From contig JABTUA010000001.1 in the NCBI GenBank assembly GCA_015075635.1, forward strand, positions 1 through 64,000: a DNA stretch of 64,000 nucleotides, read 5' to 3'. Source of the stretch: Polyangiaceae bacterium. Its GTDB lineage: Bacteria; Myxococcota_A; Polyangia; Polyangiales; Polyangiaceae. The first letter of the stretch is position 1, and the number at the start of each line of letters is the position of its first letter. The notes below the pieces were generated by a model that had not been told where the DNA came from, made no database searches, and saw only the letters and a program-made list of their open reading frames with translations. The position numbers were made by a program, and so were the translations under genes. Positions 15,657 to 24,214 of this stretch are shown here, piece after piece.

Positions 15657-17102
15657 TCAGCTGTTGGCCGCGGGGCTCAGGTCCACGACCAGCCGAGTAC
15701 GGCCCACGAGCAGCTCGTCGCCGTGCTCGAGCTCTTGCTGACCGCGGATGCGCACGAACACCCCGGTGCGCGAGCTGAGATCGGTGAGGTAGACGCTGCC
15801 CGCCTGCTCCTCGATCAGGCAGTGCTGAGGGCCCACCAGCGGGTCGTCGGGGAACACTAGGTCGCCGATGGCGGAGCCGACCTGCAAGGTATTGCCGCGC
15901 GAGACCACGCAGGCTCCGACGAGCCCGCCGACGAACACCTGAAGCACGCGGAACGACGATGGCCACTTGGGCGACGAGTAGAAGTAGGTCGGATCCGGAT
16001 CGGGGCCGTCGTCCGCCACGGGGTTCTTCTCGATCCTGAGCAGCTGATCGCCGATCACGAACTCGTCGCCGAACTCCAGCTCGATGGGGGTCCGGATGCG
16101 CAGGAACACGCCGTTGCCTCGACCCAGGTCCTGCAGCCAGAGGCGGTTGTCCTTGTAGATGAGCATCGCCTCGCGCGGGTGGCAGAAGACCTCCCCGCTC
16201 AACGCGATCTCGCCCTCGCGACCGATCAGCGCCTCGCTGCCGAAGGGCTCGAAGCGCTCGGGGCCACCCCACAAGCTGCGCAGCACGTGCAGGCGGAAAT
16301 ACTGCCTGGACGCTGGCGGCGGCGCGGGACGCGGCACCGGCGGCCGCGCCGAGGGCTGGGTCGGAGGCGGCGGCTCGACCGCCGCCGGCTGCGCCACGGG
16401 CTCGGGTCGCGCCTCCGGGACCGCGGCCTGTCCCGCCTCGGCTCGAGCCTCCTTCTTGCTCGCGAGCTTCTTGACGTTCTCGACGTTCGGCGGCTCCGTC
16501 AGGAGCGACATGCCGCCGATCTCGCGCCCGGCGATGATCGGCTCGAAGCGCCCCTCGCGCAGCATCAGCACCATCTCGAGGTGCTGGGCCTTCATCAGCC
16601 CTTTGACGAAGTCGGCGACATCGCCGCGGTTCACGTGCTCGTGATAGTCACGTTTGTGGCTCTTGATGACGCGCCCGCCGTCGGCGAACAGGTGCGTGAT
16701 GATGTGCGGGGCGTCCAGGCCCGAGTCCTCCGTCTGCACGTGGAAGACCTGGTCCATGAACTTGATGTTGTTGTTGAACCCCATCTGCGCGCGGCGAAAG
16801 CTCGGGCGCCGCGTCTCGGCGTCGAGGCGCGCGACCTCCTGCGCGTTGTAGCGCTCGATGACCGCGTCCAGATCGGCGTGGTCCCCGGGCACTCCCTCCA
16901 TGCGCTCGAAGGCCTGCTGCGCGACGCGCGCGCTCGGATCCACCCGCAGCGCCTCGGCGAGCAGCTGCTGTCCTTCGCTGTCGTTGGGCCCCGCTGCTGC
17001 CCACGCGGCGAGCACCGACACGGCTTCGTCGGGGCGCCCCTTGTCGACGAGCCACTTGGCCACGCGCGACGCGGCGGCGCGGGTCTCGGCGACGTTGCTC
17101 AT
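15657..17102 (-). CDS. Protein with two FHA domains and an N-terminal helical region
   Basis: A 481-residue cytoplasmic protein. Residues 1-100 are helical and TPR-like (VSVLAAWAAAGPNDSEGQQL). A middle segment (about 100-210, including GFNNNIKFMDQVFHVQTEDS and RVIKSHKRDYHEHVNRGDVA) is of unknown type. A Pro-rich linker leads to two FHA domains. The first has LIGREGEIALSGEVFCHPRE and NRLWLQDLGRGNGVFLRI. The second has LQVGSAIGDLVFPDDPLVGP and VYLTDLSSRTGVFVRI. FHA domains bind phosphothreonine, which fits the many Ser/Thr kinases nearby, though no partner is shown. The second Met (17102) is used because the earlier GTG is adjacent and weaker. Confidence 0.85.
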   Translation of the reverse strand: MSNVAETRAAASRVAKWLVDKGRPDEAVSVLAAWAAAGPNDSEGQQLLAEALRVDPSARVAQQAFERMEGVPGDHADLDAVIERYNAQEVARLDAETRRPSFRRAQMGFNNNIKFMDQVFHVQTEDSGLDAPHIITHLFADGGRVIKSHKRDYHEHVNRGDVADFVKGLMKAQHLEMVLMLREGRFEPIIAGREIGGMSLLTEPPNVENVKKLASKKEARAEAGQAAVPEARPEPVAQPAAVEPPPPTQPSARPPVPRPAPPPASRQYFRLHVLRSLWGGPERFEPFGSEALIGREGEIALSGEVFCHPREAMLIYKDNRLWLQDLGRGNGVFLRIRTPIELEFGDEFVIGDQLLRIEKNPVADDGPDPDPTYFYSSPKWPSSFRVLQVFVGGLVGACVVSRGNTLQVGSAIGDLVFPDDPLVGPQHCLIEEQAGSVYLTDLSSRTGVFVRIRGQQELEHGDELLVGRTRLVVDLSPAANS

Positions 17103-17124
17103 CACCCCAATAATCGGTACGAGC

Positions 17125-18657
17125 CTAGCGGGAAGGCAAGGGGTTTCCCCTGCCGCCCCAGTGAACGCTGCTCTCGCCGATTCTCAGCGAGCGATCGCCA
17201 GGCTTCGGCTCTGGAACCAGCAAGAATCCCCCGGGCAAGTCGCTGTAGGGGTAGAACCGCGCTGAATCGCGCCTACGCAGGGCGCCCTGGTGGTCGAGCA
17301 CGTCCAGCATGCGCAGCTCGCCGCTCGGCTCCTCCGTCAGCGTGACCCGCTGGCCCAGCTTCGCCCGACCCGCGCCGTCCACCGAGACCATCCACATGGG
17401 CTGCCCACCGCCCCCGCCGCCGGCCGCCGCGCTGGCGTTGACGAAGGTGATGCGATCGAACAACGCCCCCCACGTGTAGTCACTGACCCAGGTCGGATCG
17501 CAGTAGCCCATGAAGTCTCGCGCCGGCCCCTGTGGATCGAAGAGAGACTTCTCCCCGAGGTCGAGTCCCCAGACCCCGATGCCTCCATCCGGGTACGGAA
17601 AGGCCGGGTCGGTGTTCTGGATGAAGCCCATCGGCGCGCAGGGCGCGTGCAGGCGGCCGTGCGCGTGACCCGTCTCGTGCGCCAGGGTGCTTGCGGCCTG
17701 ATCGCCGACGAAGCCGATGCCCACGCTACCGCGAGCGAACTCCTTGGTCGGGTCGGGCAGCGCGGTGGAGAGGCCGAGCACGCACACCGGACTGCCCGAG
17801 CAGTACAGCGCGAAGCTGGCCTTGGGCATGAAGAGTCCGTAGTAATACTCGTTCGGCAGCGCCTCGTTGGTGATGCGGTCCTGATTCCGACGCATCAGCA
17901 GGAACTGCAGCACCTCGCCCCAGCCGTCCCCGTTCGGGGAGATCACACCGTCGTAGGGGATGGGATCGCGGATGCGGATCTCGACGCTCCCGGTCGGATA
18001 GAGGCCGAGCAGCGTGTCGCGGTACCGCGTCACCTGCGCCTCGTCGAGTGCCGGGAGCCGACCCGAGCCGTCGGCGTCGTATTGGAGCGGCACCAGCACC
18101 AAGCGCAGCGGCCCGCTGGTGCTCTGGGCCGAAATCGCAGCGCGACCGCTCGCCGGATAGCTGGCCGCCGGCGACGGCGCGCCCTGGGCCTTTCCCGAGG
18201 CCTCGCGCAGCGAGACGGCGAACTGGAGATCCGGGGTGAGCGCCTCCCCCGCCAGCTCGAAGTTGAAAGTGGTGGCGAGATCCGCGTCGCTCGAGGGCCC
18301 AGCGACCAGCAGCTTCTGCTCCATCGGAGGCAGCTCACCCGCCGCCGTCCCGAGCTCGAGTCGGGCCACGACCTCCCGGGGCTGAAACCCGGCCTCGGGC
18401 TGAACCGACACGCGCAACAAGCCGGACCGGCCAGCGACGATGGGCGCCGTTCCGGTGACGGCTTGGCCGCCGACCATCAGCGGCACCTGCACCGCTTGGT
18501 TGAGCGACACCGCTGACACGCCCAGACCGGAGACGAGCTCGGATGTCGGACCGGCTCCACCGGCGCCATCCTCCGACGCGCAGCCGACGCACAGCAGCAG
18601 GGGTGTCAGCCGGCGCAGCAAGCCCCTCGGTCTATCACCCAGAGCGCGCCCGAGCAA
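17125..18657 (-). CDS. Lipoprotein zinc metalloprotease of metzincin type
   Basis: A 510-residue lipoprotein with signal LLRRLTPLLLCVGCASEDG. The zinc motif HETGHAHGRLH (H-E-x-x-H-x-x-G-x-x-H) lies near residue 325, and a downstream Met-turn-like DFMGYC lies about 50 residues later. Together these define the metzincin clan. The N-terminal part (residues 40-190) is beta-rich and may be a prodomain or adhesion domain. The exact family (for example M66-like) is not settled. The start codon appears to be TTG at 18657, directly abutting the stop of the upstream Cys-repeat gene, so coupling is likely. A second TTG at 18621 is an alternative. Confidence 0.8.
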   Translation of the reverse strand: MLGRALGDRPRGLLRRLTPLLLCVGCASEDGAGGAGPTSELVSGLGVSAVSLNQAVQVPLMVGGQAVTGTAPIVAGRSGLLRVSVQPEAGFQPREVVARLELGTAAGELPPMEQKLLVAGPSSDADLATTFNFELAGEALTPDLQFAVSLREASGKAQGAPSPAASYPASGRAAISAQSTSGPLRLVLVPLQYDADGSGRLPALDEAQVTRYRDTLLGLYPTGSVEIRIRDPIPYDGVISPNGDGWGEVLQFLLMRRNQDRITNEALPNEYYYGLFMPKASFALYCSGSPVCVLGLSTALPDPTKEFARGSVGIGFVGDQAASTLAHETGHAHGRLHAPCAPMGFIQNTDPAFPYPDGGIGVWGLDLGEKSLFDPQGPARDFMGYCDPTWVSDYTWGALFDRITFVNASAAAGGGGGGQPMWMVSVDGAGRAKLGQRVTLTEEPSGELRMLDVLDHQGALRRRDSARFYPYSDLPGGFLLVPEPKPGDRSLRIGESSVHWGGRGNPLPSR

Positions 18658-20619
18658 TCAGTTGGGCTTCGGCGGCGGTGGTCCGCCCCCACCCGCGCCA
18701 CCCGAGCCGCAGTCCCACGGGCAGGTCTGCCATTCGTTGCCTTCGCAGAGGCCGTTGCCGCACACGCTCATGGAGCCGCAGTCGTAGGGGCAGTTGTAGG
18801 TGGTCTCGCCGGGACCGCACCAGCCGTCCCCGCAGTAGCTCGTGTACCCGCAGTCGTAGGGGCAGGTGTACGAGCTCTCGCCAGGACCGCACCAGCCGTC
18901 GCCGCAGTAGCCGGAGTAGCCGCAGTCGTAGGGACAGGTGTACGGGTTTTCGCCAGGACCACACCAGCCGTCGCCGCAGTAGCTCGGGTAGCCGCAGTCG
19001 TACGAGCAAGTGTACGGAGTCTCGTTCGGGCCGCACCAGCCGTCCCCGCAGTAGCCCATGGACCCGCAGTCGTAGGGGCAGTTGTACTGGTTCTCGCCGG
19101 GACCGCACCAACCGTCACCGCAGTAGCTCGGGTAGCCGCAGTCCGTCGGGCAGTTGTACTGCGTCTCTCCCGGCTCGCACACGTAGTTGCCGCAGTACAT
19201 CGGGTAACCGCAGTCCGTCGGGCAGGTGTATTGCGTCTCTCCCGGCTCGCACACGTAGTTGCCGCAGTACATCGGGTAACCGCAGTCCGTCGGGCAGGTG
19301 TACTGCGTCTCTCCCGGGTCGCAGATGTAGTTGCCGCAATAGCTCGGGTAGCCGCAGTCCATCGGGCAGGTGTACTGCGTCTCTCCCGGGTCGCAGATGT
19401 AGTTGCCGCAGTAGCTCGGGCAGTCCTTGGGGCAGACCTTCGGGTCTTCTGGAGCGCAGATGCCGTCCCCACAGGTCCCTGGGCAGTCGGAGGGGCAAGT
19501 CTTGGGGTTCTCGTTGACGCCACAGACGCTGTCGCCGCACTTACCGGGACAGTCCTTGGGGCAGCTCCACTGATCCTCGCCGGCCTCGCAAGTGCCGTTG
19601 CCGCACACCACCGGCTGCCCGCAGTCCTTCGGGCAGCTGTACTGGTTCTCGCCCGGCTCGCAGATCCCGTTGCCGCAGTACACCGGCTGACCGCAGTCCA
19701 CCGCGCAGTTGTTCTGGTTCTCGGGTGGCACGCACTTGCCGTCGCCGCACCAGCCGGTCGAGCCGCAGTCGTACGGGCAGTTGCTCTGGTTCTCCGGTGG
19801 CACGCACTTGCCGTCGCCGCACCAGCCGGTCGAGCCGCAGTCGTAGGGGCAGTTGTTCTGGTTCTCCGGTGGCACGCACTTGCCGTCGCCGCACCAGCCG
19901 GTCGAGCCGCAGTCCGAGGGGCAGTTGTACTGATCTTCCCAGGGCTCGCACTGGTAGTTGCCGCAGTAGCCGCAGTCGTTGGGGCAGGTGTAGGGGTCTT
20001 CGCCGGGCTCGCACAGGCCGTTGCCGCAGTACTGGTAGCCGCAATCCTGCGGGCAGACGTAGCCGTCCTCGCCCGGGCCGCACCAGCCGTCGCCGCAATA
20101 GCCTGCGCCACAATCCTGCGGGCAGGTGTTCGGGCTCTCGGGATAGCTGCACACGCCGTCGCCGCAGGAGCCGCAGTCCTGCGGGCAGCTCTGAGAGCTC
20201 TCCATCGGATCGCACACGCCGTCGCCGCAGTAATAGCCGCAGTCGTTCGGGCAGCTCTCGAGCGTCTCGCCCGGCTCGCAGTAGCCGTTGCCGCACAGGG
20301 TCGGGCAGTCCTTGGGGCAGGCCCCGCTCTCGCCGGGATCGCACACGCCGTTGCCGCACGACGAGGCGCAGTCGTTCGGGCACGTTCCGGGGTTTTCGCT
20401 CGCCCCGCAGATGCCGTCGCCGCAGTACCCGCCGCAGTCCGCGGGGCACGAACTCGGGCTCTCGCTCGAGTCGCACACTCCGTTGCCGCACACCTGACCA
20501 GTACCGCCGGTGCCGCCAGTGCCGTCGGCGCCGACGTCGGAGCGACTACAGCCGCCGAGGCCCCAGAAGACGGACACCGCGAGCGCGGTACGAACCACCC
20601 AAGAGCTCACTTTTGCCAT
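18658..20619 (-). CDS. Cys-rich lipoprotein made of 26 tandem repeats
   Basis: A 653-residue protein starting MAKVSSWVVRTALAVSV with lipobox Gly-Leu-Gly-Gly-Cys and a good GAAGGA ribosome binding site. From about residue 40 to the end it consists of 26 units of 20-25 residues with the pattern CGDGxCxPxExxxxCPxDCG. Each unit has four Cys and conserved acidic positions (G-D-G, P-x-E, D-C-G) that could bind Ca2+, as in other short disulfide-stapled modules. Units 10-12 and 17-20 are nearly identical, a sign of recent duplication. Two Cys positions vary: unit 12 has CAVDC and unit 22 has CSYDC. It ends in a Gly/Pro-rich tail. It is likely a rod-like surface protein and abuts the protease gene. 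Confidence 0.85.
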   Translation of the reverse strand: MAKVSSWVVRTALAVSVFWGLGGCSRSDVGADGTGGTGGTGQVCGNGVCDSSESPSSCPADCGGYCGDGICGASENPGTCPNDCASSCGNGVCDPGESGACPKDCPTLCGNGYCEPGETLESCPNDCGYYCGDGVCDPMESSQSCPQDCGSCGDGVCSYPESPNTCPQDCGAGYCGDGWCGPGEDGYVCPQDCGYQYCGNGLCEPGEDPYTCPNDCGYCGNYQCEPWEDQYNCPSDCGSTGWCGDGKCVPPENQNNCPYDCGSTGWCGDGKCVPPENQSNCPYDCGSTGWCGDGKCVPPENQNNCAVDCGQPVYCGNGICEPGENQYSCPKDCGQPVVCGNGTCEAGEDQWSCPKDCPGKCGDSVCGVNENPKTCPSDCPGTCGDGICAPEDPKVCPKDCPSYCGNYICDPGETQYTCPMDCGYPSYCGNYICDPGETQYTCPTDCGYPMYCGNYVCEPGETQYTCPTDCGYPMYCGNYVCEPGETQYNCPTDCGYPSYCGDGWCGPGENQYNCPYDCGSMGYCGDGWCGPNETPYTCSYDCGYPSYCGDGWCGPGENPYTCPYDCGYSGYCGDGWCGPGESSYTCPYDCGYTSYCGDGWCGPGETTYNCPYDCGSMSVCGNGLCEGNEWQTCPWDCGSGGAGGGGPPPPKPN

Positions 20620-20783
20620 GGCGTCAGTCCTTCGAAGCAAGAGCCAGGCCAGTGCGAAGACCACGCGATCATCTCCCGTGGGGCTGATTATCCGCTGATG
20701 CGGCCGACGTGTGCCAAGAAGCCCGCGGCGTTTCCTGGCACAGGGTGGGACGCGCTTGGCGTTACGGGCTAGTCTTCCGACCA

Positions 20784-23069
20784 GTGTCCGGGCTGCGCTG
20801 GCTCCTGTCGTCGCTCACTGTCGTGCTGTTCGTGGCGTGCTCGCTCACGAGCTCGTTGGACGACCTGAAGGGGGGTCCCGACGGCGGCGGAGGCAGCGGC
20901 GGCAACGCAGGCGATGGGCAGGCCGGGGACGGCTCGGCAGCGACCGGCAACACCGGTGGCGGCACCGCCGCGGACGGCTCCGCGTGCGGGACCAATGGCG
21001 AGTGCCAGTCGGCGCACTGCGTGGACGGCGTGTGCTGCAACACCGCCTGCGACAGCGACTGCATGGCCTGCACCTCGGCGCTGAAGGGAGGGGGCGTGGA
21101 CGGAGAGTGCGGGCCCTCGCAGGCAGGCACCGACCCGCGCGAGGATTGCACCGACGACGGCGTCGCGAGCTGCGGCAACGACGGCCGCTGCGACGGCAAG
21201 GGCGCGTGCCGCAAGTACGCCGCCGGGCTCGAGTGCGCCGCGCAGACCTGCACCGGCGGCGTGAAGTCGTTCGCGAAGACCTGCGACGGCAGCGGCGCCT
21301 GCCAGGACAACGGCTCGCAGCCGTGCCAGCCGGCTTCTTGCAACGGCGTCGTGTGCACCGGCGACTGCGCCGGCGACAACGAGTGCCAGCCGGGCGAGTT
21401 CTGCGACATCGCCAGCGGCGACTGCACGGCGAAGCTCGCGAACGGCGCGGCCTGCCAGCCGAGCAAGGCGAACCAGTGCGCGAGCGGGCAGTGCGTGGAC
21501 GGCGTGTGCTGCGACGCAGCGTGCACGGGCGCGTGCCAGAGCTGCAAGGCGGCCTTCACCGGCGGCACAGACGGGACCTGCGCGCCCGTCGCGACCGGCA
21601 CGGACCCCGACGGCGAGTGCGCGGACCAAGGCTCGAGCAGCTGCGGCACGGACGGGGTCTGCGACGGTGCCGGTGCCTGCCGCAAGTACGCCGTCGGCAC
21701 GGTGTGCAAGCTCGGTTCGTGCGCGGGCTCCACGCTGACCAACCCGAGCACTTGCAGCACGACCGGGCAGTGCCAGCCGAACGGCAGCACCGCGTGTACG
21801 CCCTACCTGTGCGGCAGCTCCACCACCTGCGGCACCACCTGCTCGAACGACGCGCAGTGCGTGTCCGGCAACGCATGCGACACCACCAGCGGAACGTGCG
21901 GCGCCAAGAAGCCCAACGGCCAGCCTTGCAGCAGCGGCAACCAGTGCACGAGCGGCTTCTGCGTGGACGGCTTGTGCTGCGAGAGCGCCTGCACCGGCGC
22001 CTGCAAGGCGTGCTCCACCGCGAAGAAGGGCTCCGGTGCGGACGGGACCTGCGGCAACGTGGGCAACGGGCTCGATCCGGACAACGACTGCGCGGATCAG
22101 GGCGCCGCGAGCTGCGGCACCAACGGCGCCTGCAACGGCTCCGGAGCCTGTGCCCTGTACGCCTCGGGCACGCAGTGCGCGACCGGCTCGTGCAGCGGCT
22201 CGACCAAGACCAACCCCAGCACCTGCAACGGCACGGGCACGTGCAGCGCGGGCGGCACCTCGAGCTGCGGCGCCTACATGTGCAGCGGAGCCAACTGCGG
22301 CACCAGCTGCGGCACGGACACGCAGTGCACGAGCGGGAACTTCTGTCAGAGCGGCCTGTGCGGCGGCAAGAAGGGCAACGGCTCGACCTGCAGCGCCGGC
22401 AGCGAGTGCTCCAGCAACTACTGCGTGGACGGCTTCTGTTGCAGCACGGCCTGCACCGGCCTCTGCCAAGCGTGCTCGAGCGCGCTCACCGGCGCCGCCA
22501 ACGGCACCTGCGCCAACGTCCCAAACGGGCAAGACCCGCAGAGCGAGTGCGCGGCGCAGGCCGCCTCCACCTGCGGCACCAGCGGCGCCTGCAACGGCAG
22601 CGGGGCCTGCGCGCTCCACGCCGCGGGCACGCAGTGCGTGGCGCCGAGCTGCTCGGGCAACACCACGCTCACGGCCGCGGACACCTGCAACGGCAGCGGC
22701 ACCTGCGTCGACAACGGCAGCGTCAATTGCAGCCCGTACGTCTGCACGGCCAACGCCTGCAAGACCAGCTGCGCCAGCAGCACCGACTGCGCCTCGGGTT
22801 ACTACTGCAACGGGACTACCTGCCAGGCCGGTGCGGCACCCAACGGCACGGCGTGCACGTCCCCCGCCCAGTGCGCCAGCGGGTTCTGCGTAGACGGCTA
22901 CTGCTGCAACTCGTCCTGCACCGGCGTGTGCAAGACCTGCAACGGCGCCTACAGCGACAGCGGGACCAACGGGTCGTGTGACAACGTGGGGGAGTGCTCG
23001 GATCCCTACAACGAGTGTTCGGGTTCGGGCATCTGCTCCTTCGGCAAGTGCTGGAGCATCTGTCCCTGA
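20784..23069 (+). CDS. Cys-rich repeat lipoprotein with about four 155-residue repeats
   Basis: A 761-residue protein from GTG 20784 (VSGLRWLLSSLTVVLFVACS), with lipobox Leu-Phe-Val-Ala-Cys. The frame opens further upstream and the start is uncertain. After a Gly-rich linker it has four full repeats and one partial. Each contains CxSGxCVDGxCCxxACTGxC, then G-T-D-P-D-x-x-C-A-D-Q-G-x-x-S-C-G-T-x-G, then C-x-G-S-G-A-C. These resemble EGF/keratin-like Cys patterns seen in many myxobacterial secreted proteins. It is divergent from the 26-repeat gene across a 164-bp promoter region, suggesting paired surface functions. Ligand unknown. Confidence 0.8.
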   Translation: MSGLRWLLSSLTVVLFVACSLTSSLDDLKGGPDGGGGSGGNAGDGQAGDGSAATGNTGGGTAADGSACGTNGECQSAHCVDGVCCNTACDSDCMACTSALKGGGVDGECGPSQAGTDPREDCTDDGVASCGNDGRCDGKGACRKYAAGLECAAQTCTGGVKSFAKTCDGSGACQDNGSQPCQPASCNGVVCTGDCAGDNECQPGEFCDIASGDCTAKLANGAACQPSKANQCASGQCVDGVCCDAACTGACQSCKAAFTGGTDGTCAPVATGTDPDGECADQGSSSCGTDGVCDGAGACRKYAVGTVCKLGSCAGSTLTNPSTCSTTGQCQPNGSTACTPYLCGSSTTCGTTCSNDAQCVSGNACDTTSGTCGAKKPNGQPCSSGNQCTSGFCVDGLCCESACTGACKACSTAKKGSGADGTCGNVGNGLDPDNDCADQGAASCGTNGACNGSGACALYASGTQCATGSCSGSTKTNPSTCNGTGTCSAGGTSSCGAYMCSGANCGTSCGTDTQCTSGNFCQSGLCGGKKGNGSTCSAGSECSSNYCVDGFCCSTACTGLCQACSSALTGAANGTCANVPNGQDPQSECAAQAASTCGTSGACNGSGACALHAAGTQCVAPSCSGNTTLTAADTCNGSGTCVDNGSVNCSPYVCTANACKTSCASSTDCASGYYCNGTTCQAGAAPNGTACTSPAQCASGFCVDGYCCNSSCTGVCKTCNGAYSDSGTNGSCDNVGECSDPYNECSGSGICSFGKCWSICP

Positions 23070-23070
23070 G

Positions 23071-23090
23071 GCCGTGGCGAGAGCCACGGC
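23071..23090 (+). terminator. Stem-loop just after the Cys-repeat gene
   Basis: A perfect 8-bp stem GCCGTGGC / GCCACGGC with loop GAGA, starting 2 bp after the stop codon. No T-run follows, so it may be a Rho-assisted terminator or a 3' end stabiliser rather than a classic intrinsic terminator. Confidence 0.55.
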
Positions 23091-23118
23091 ACAGGTCCCA
23101 TGCGGCTCGAGCTCCAGA

Positions 23119-23350
23119 GACCGCCGGCTCCGCCGGCGCCTGCGTGAGCGGTGCCAAGGCCTTCGCGCCGACCTGCTCCTTGACAGACTCCGTCTCGATC
23201 ATTGCCCTCGGGCTCCTGCCCCCGTGGGGGCTCGATGGCGCTTGCTCCTGTGCGGCCCATGCTCCTCTCCACCGCCCCGTCCCCGGGTCACCACTTCCCC
23301 GCCGGTGGTGGCGACCCAGCTCGACTCGGGGAGAACCGATCGAGACTGGA
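23119..23350 (+). repeat. 232-bp dispersed repeat, copy 1 (solo IS-end sequence)
   Basis: This segment is more than 90% identical by eye, with two compensating 1-bp indels, to 44228-44459. Copy 2 forms the 3' end of a damaged ISAs1-type element and includes its transposase stop codon. Copy 1 has no transposase next to it and ends at the same GAGAACCGATCGAGACTGGA terminus. It fills most of the 324-bp gap between 23069 and 23394, which otherwise holds no gene. Confidence 0.85.
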
Positions 23351-23393
23351 AGGGCCTTGCCAGGTGTGGCGGGGGGCATGCTATTGATGAACG

Positions 23394-23786
23394 ATGGAGT
23401 TCTGTAACCGCAATCGGTGGTGGCGTTGGTGCGGCGCGGCCTTGCTGCTGGGGTTCCTGGTCCCTACGGGCTGCAGCGATCCGAGCGAGGATGCCAAGGA
23501 AGTCGCCCAGTCCTGCGGCCAACAGAAGTGCCCGGTGGGCACGCTCTTCCACGAAAAGAAGTCGTTCAACGGCAGCTACGACATCAGCGGCGGATACGAC
23601 CCCGCGACCTACAAGGCCGAGGGCGCCTACAAGACCATGGGGTCCGGGTCGTGCGAGTACGTGTGCGCCGTGATGCAGGCCTGCCCGGAGAATCCCCCTA
23701 CCTTCCCGTACATCACCGAGAAGTGCTTCACGTGCGTCGCGGTGCTGTCGGACAACACGCTGGGGCAACCGTCTTGTCCGAACTGA
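23394..23786 (+). CDS. Small Cys-containing lipoprotein
   Basis: A 130-residue protein with signal MEFCNRNRWWRWCGAALLLG and lipobox Val-Pro-Thr-Gly-Cys. The mature part has eight Cys (SCGQQKCPVGTLFHEKK, CEYVCAVMQACPE, EKCFTCVAVLS, SCPN), spaced for disulfides. It starts 44 bp after the dispersed repeat, so its promoter may lie within that repeat. It resembles the next gene in Cys layout (S-x-x-C-E-x-x-C-x-x-x-x-x-C). Function unknown. Confidence 0.65.
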   Translation: MEFCNRNRWWRWCGAALLLGFLVPTGCSDPSEDAKEVAQSCGQQKCPVGTLFHEKKSFNGSYDISGGYDPATYKAEGAYKTMGSGSCEYVCAVMQACPENPPTFPYITEKCFTCVAVLSDNTLGQPSCPN

Positions 23787-23791
23787 AGAGA

Positions 23792-24214
23792 GTGAAGCGC
23801 TGGGCTCGTCGGGCTCTCGCGTCGATCCTCCTGGGTGCGGTGGCGTGCAGCGGTGGCGGCGGTGGGGGCGACGACGCGACGCCGCTCGAGTGCTCGAACG
23901 AGTGCCCGGAGGGCTCGCGTCGCACGTCGTACGACAAAGTCGTCGCCGGCGACGCGGCGGTCGTCGTCTCCTCGGAGTGCGAGACCGCGTGCGAGCCCAT
24001 TCTGCCCTGCACCTACCCCAACCTGCCGTTGATCAAGGACGACGGCAGCGGGAAGGTCGAGTACAGCTGCGAGCCGCTCGAAGGCTACACGAACATCCCC
24101 AAAGACAACGAGGTCGACTTCAGCTGGGCGGCGGCCGCCCACTGCACGGACGGCGCAATGAACGACGACGAGACGGGGATCGACTGCGGAGGTGCGCTGT
24201 GCGCGCCCTGCTGA
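23792..24214 (+). CDS. Small Cys-rich lipoprotein, likely paralogue of the upstream gene
   Basis: About 140 residues from GTG 23792 (VKRWARRALASILLGAVACS). A TTG at 23774 is an alternative. The lipobox Gly-Ala-Val-Ala-Cys is followed by a Gly run, then LECSNECPEGSRRTSYDKVV, SECETACEPILPCTYPNLPL and a C-terminal CTDGAMNDDETGIDCGG. That last motif (D-x-x-x-N-D-x-E-T-G-I-D-C-G-G) is the repeat-like signature found at the end of many myxobacterial secreted proteins. It is 5 bp after the previous gene and overlaps the next by 16 bp, so all three are probably one operon. Confidence 0.65.
   Translation: MKRWARRALASILLGAVACSGGGGGGDDATPLECSNECPEGSRRTSYDKVVAGDAAVVVSSECETACEPILPCTYPNLPLIKDDGSGKVEYSCEPLEGYTNIPKDNEVDFSWAAAAHCTDGAMNDDETGIDCGGALCAPC

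Noticed and set aside
18658-20500. Evenly spaced short repeats that could suggest a CRISPR array
   Set aside because: The repeats are in frame, diverge at codon third positions and encode Cys modules; there are no unique spacers and no cas genes.
20769-23087. 772-codon minus-strand frame
   Set aside because: Shadow of the Cys-repeat lipoprotein; the plus-strand Cys pattern and lipobox decide the coding strand.
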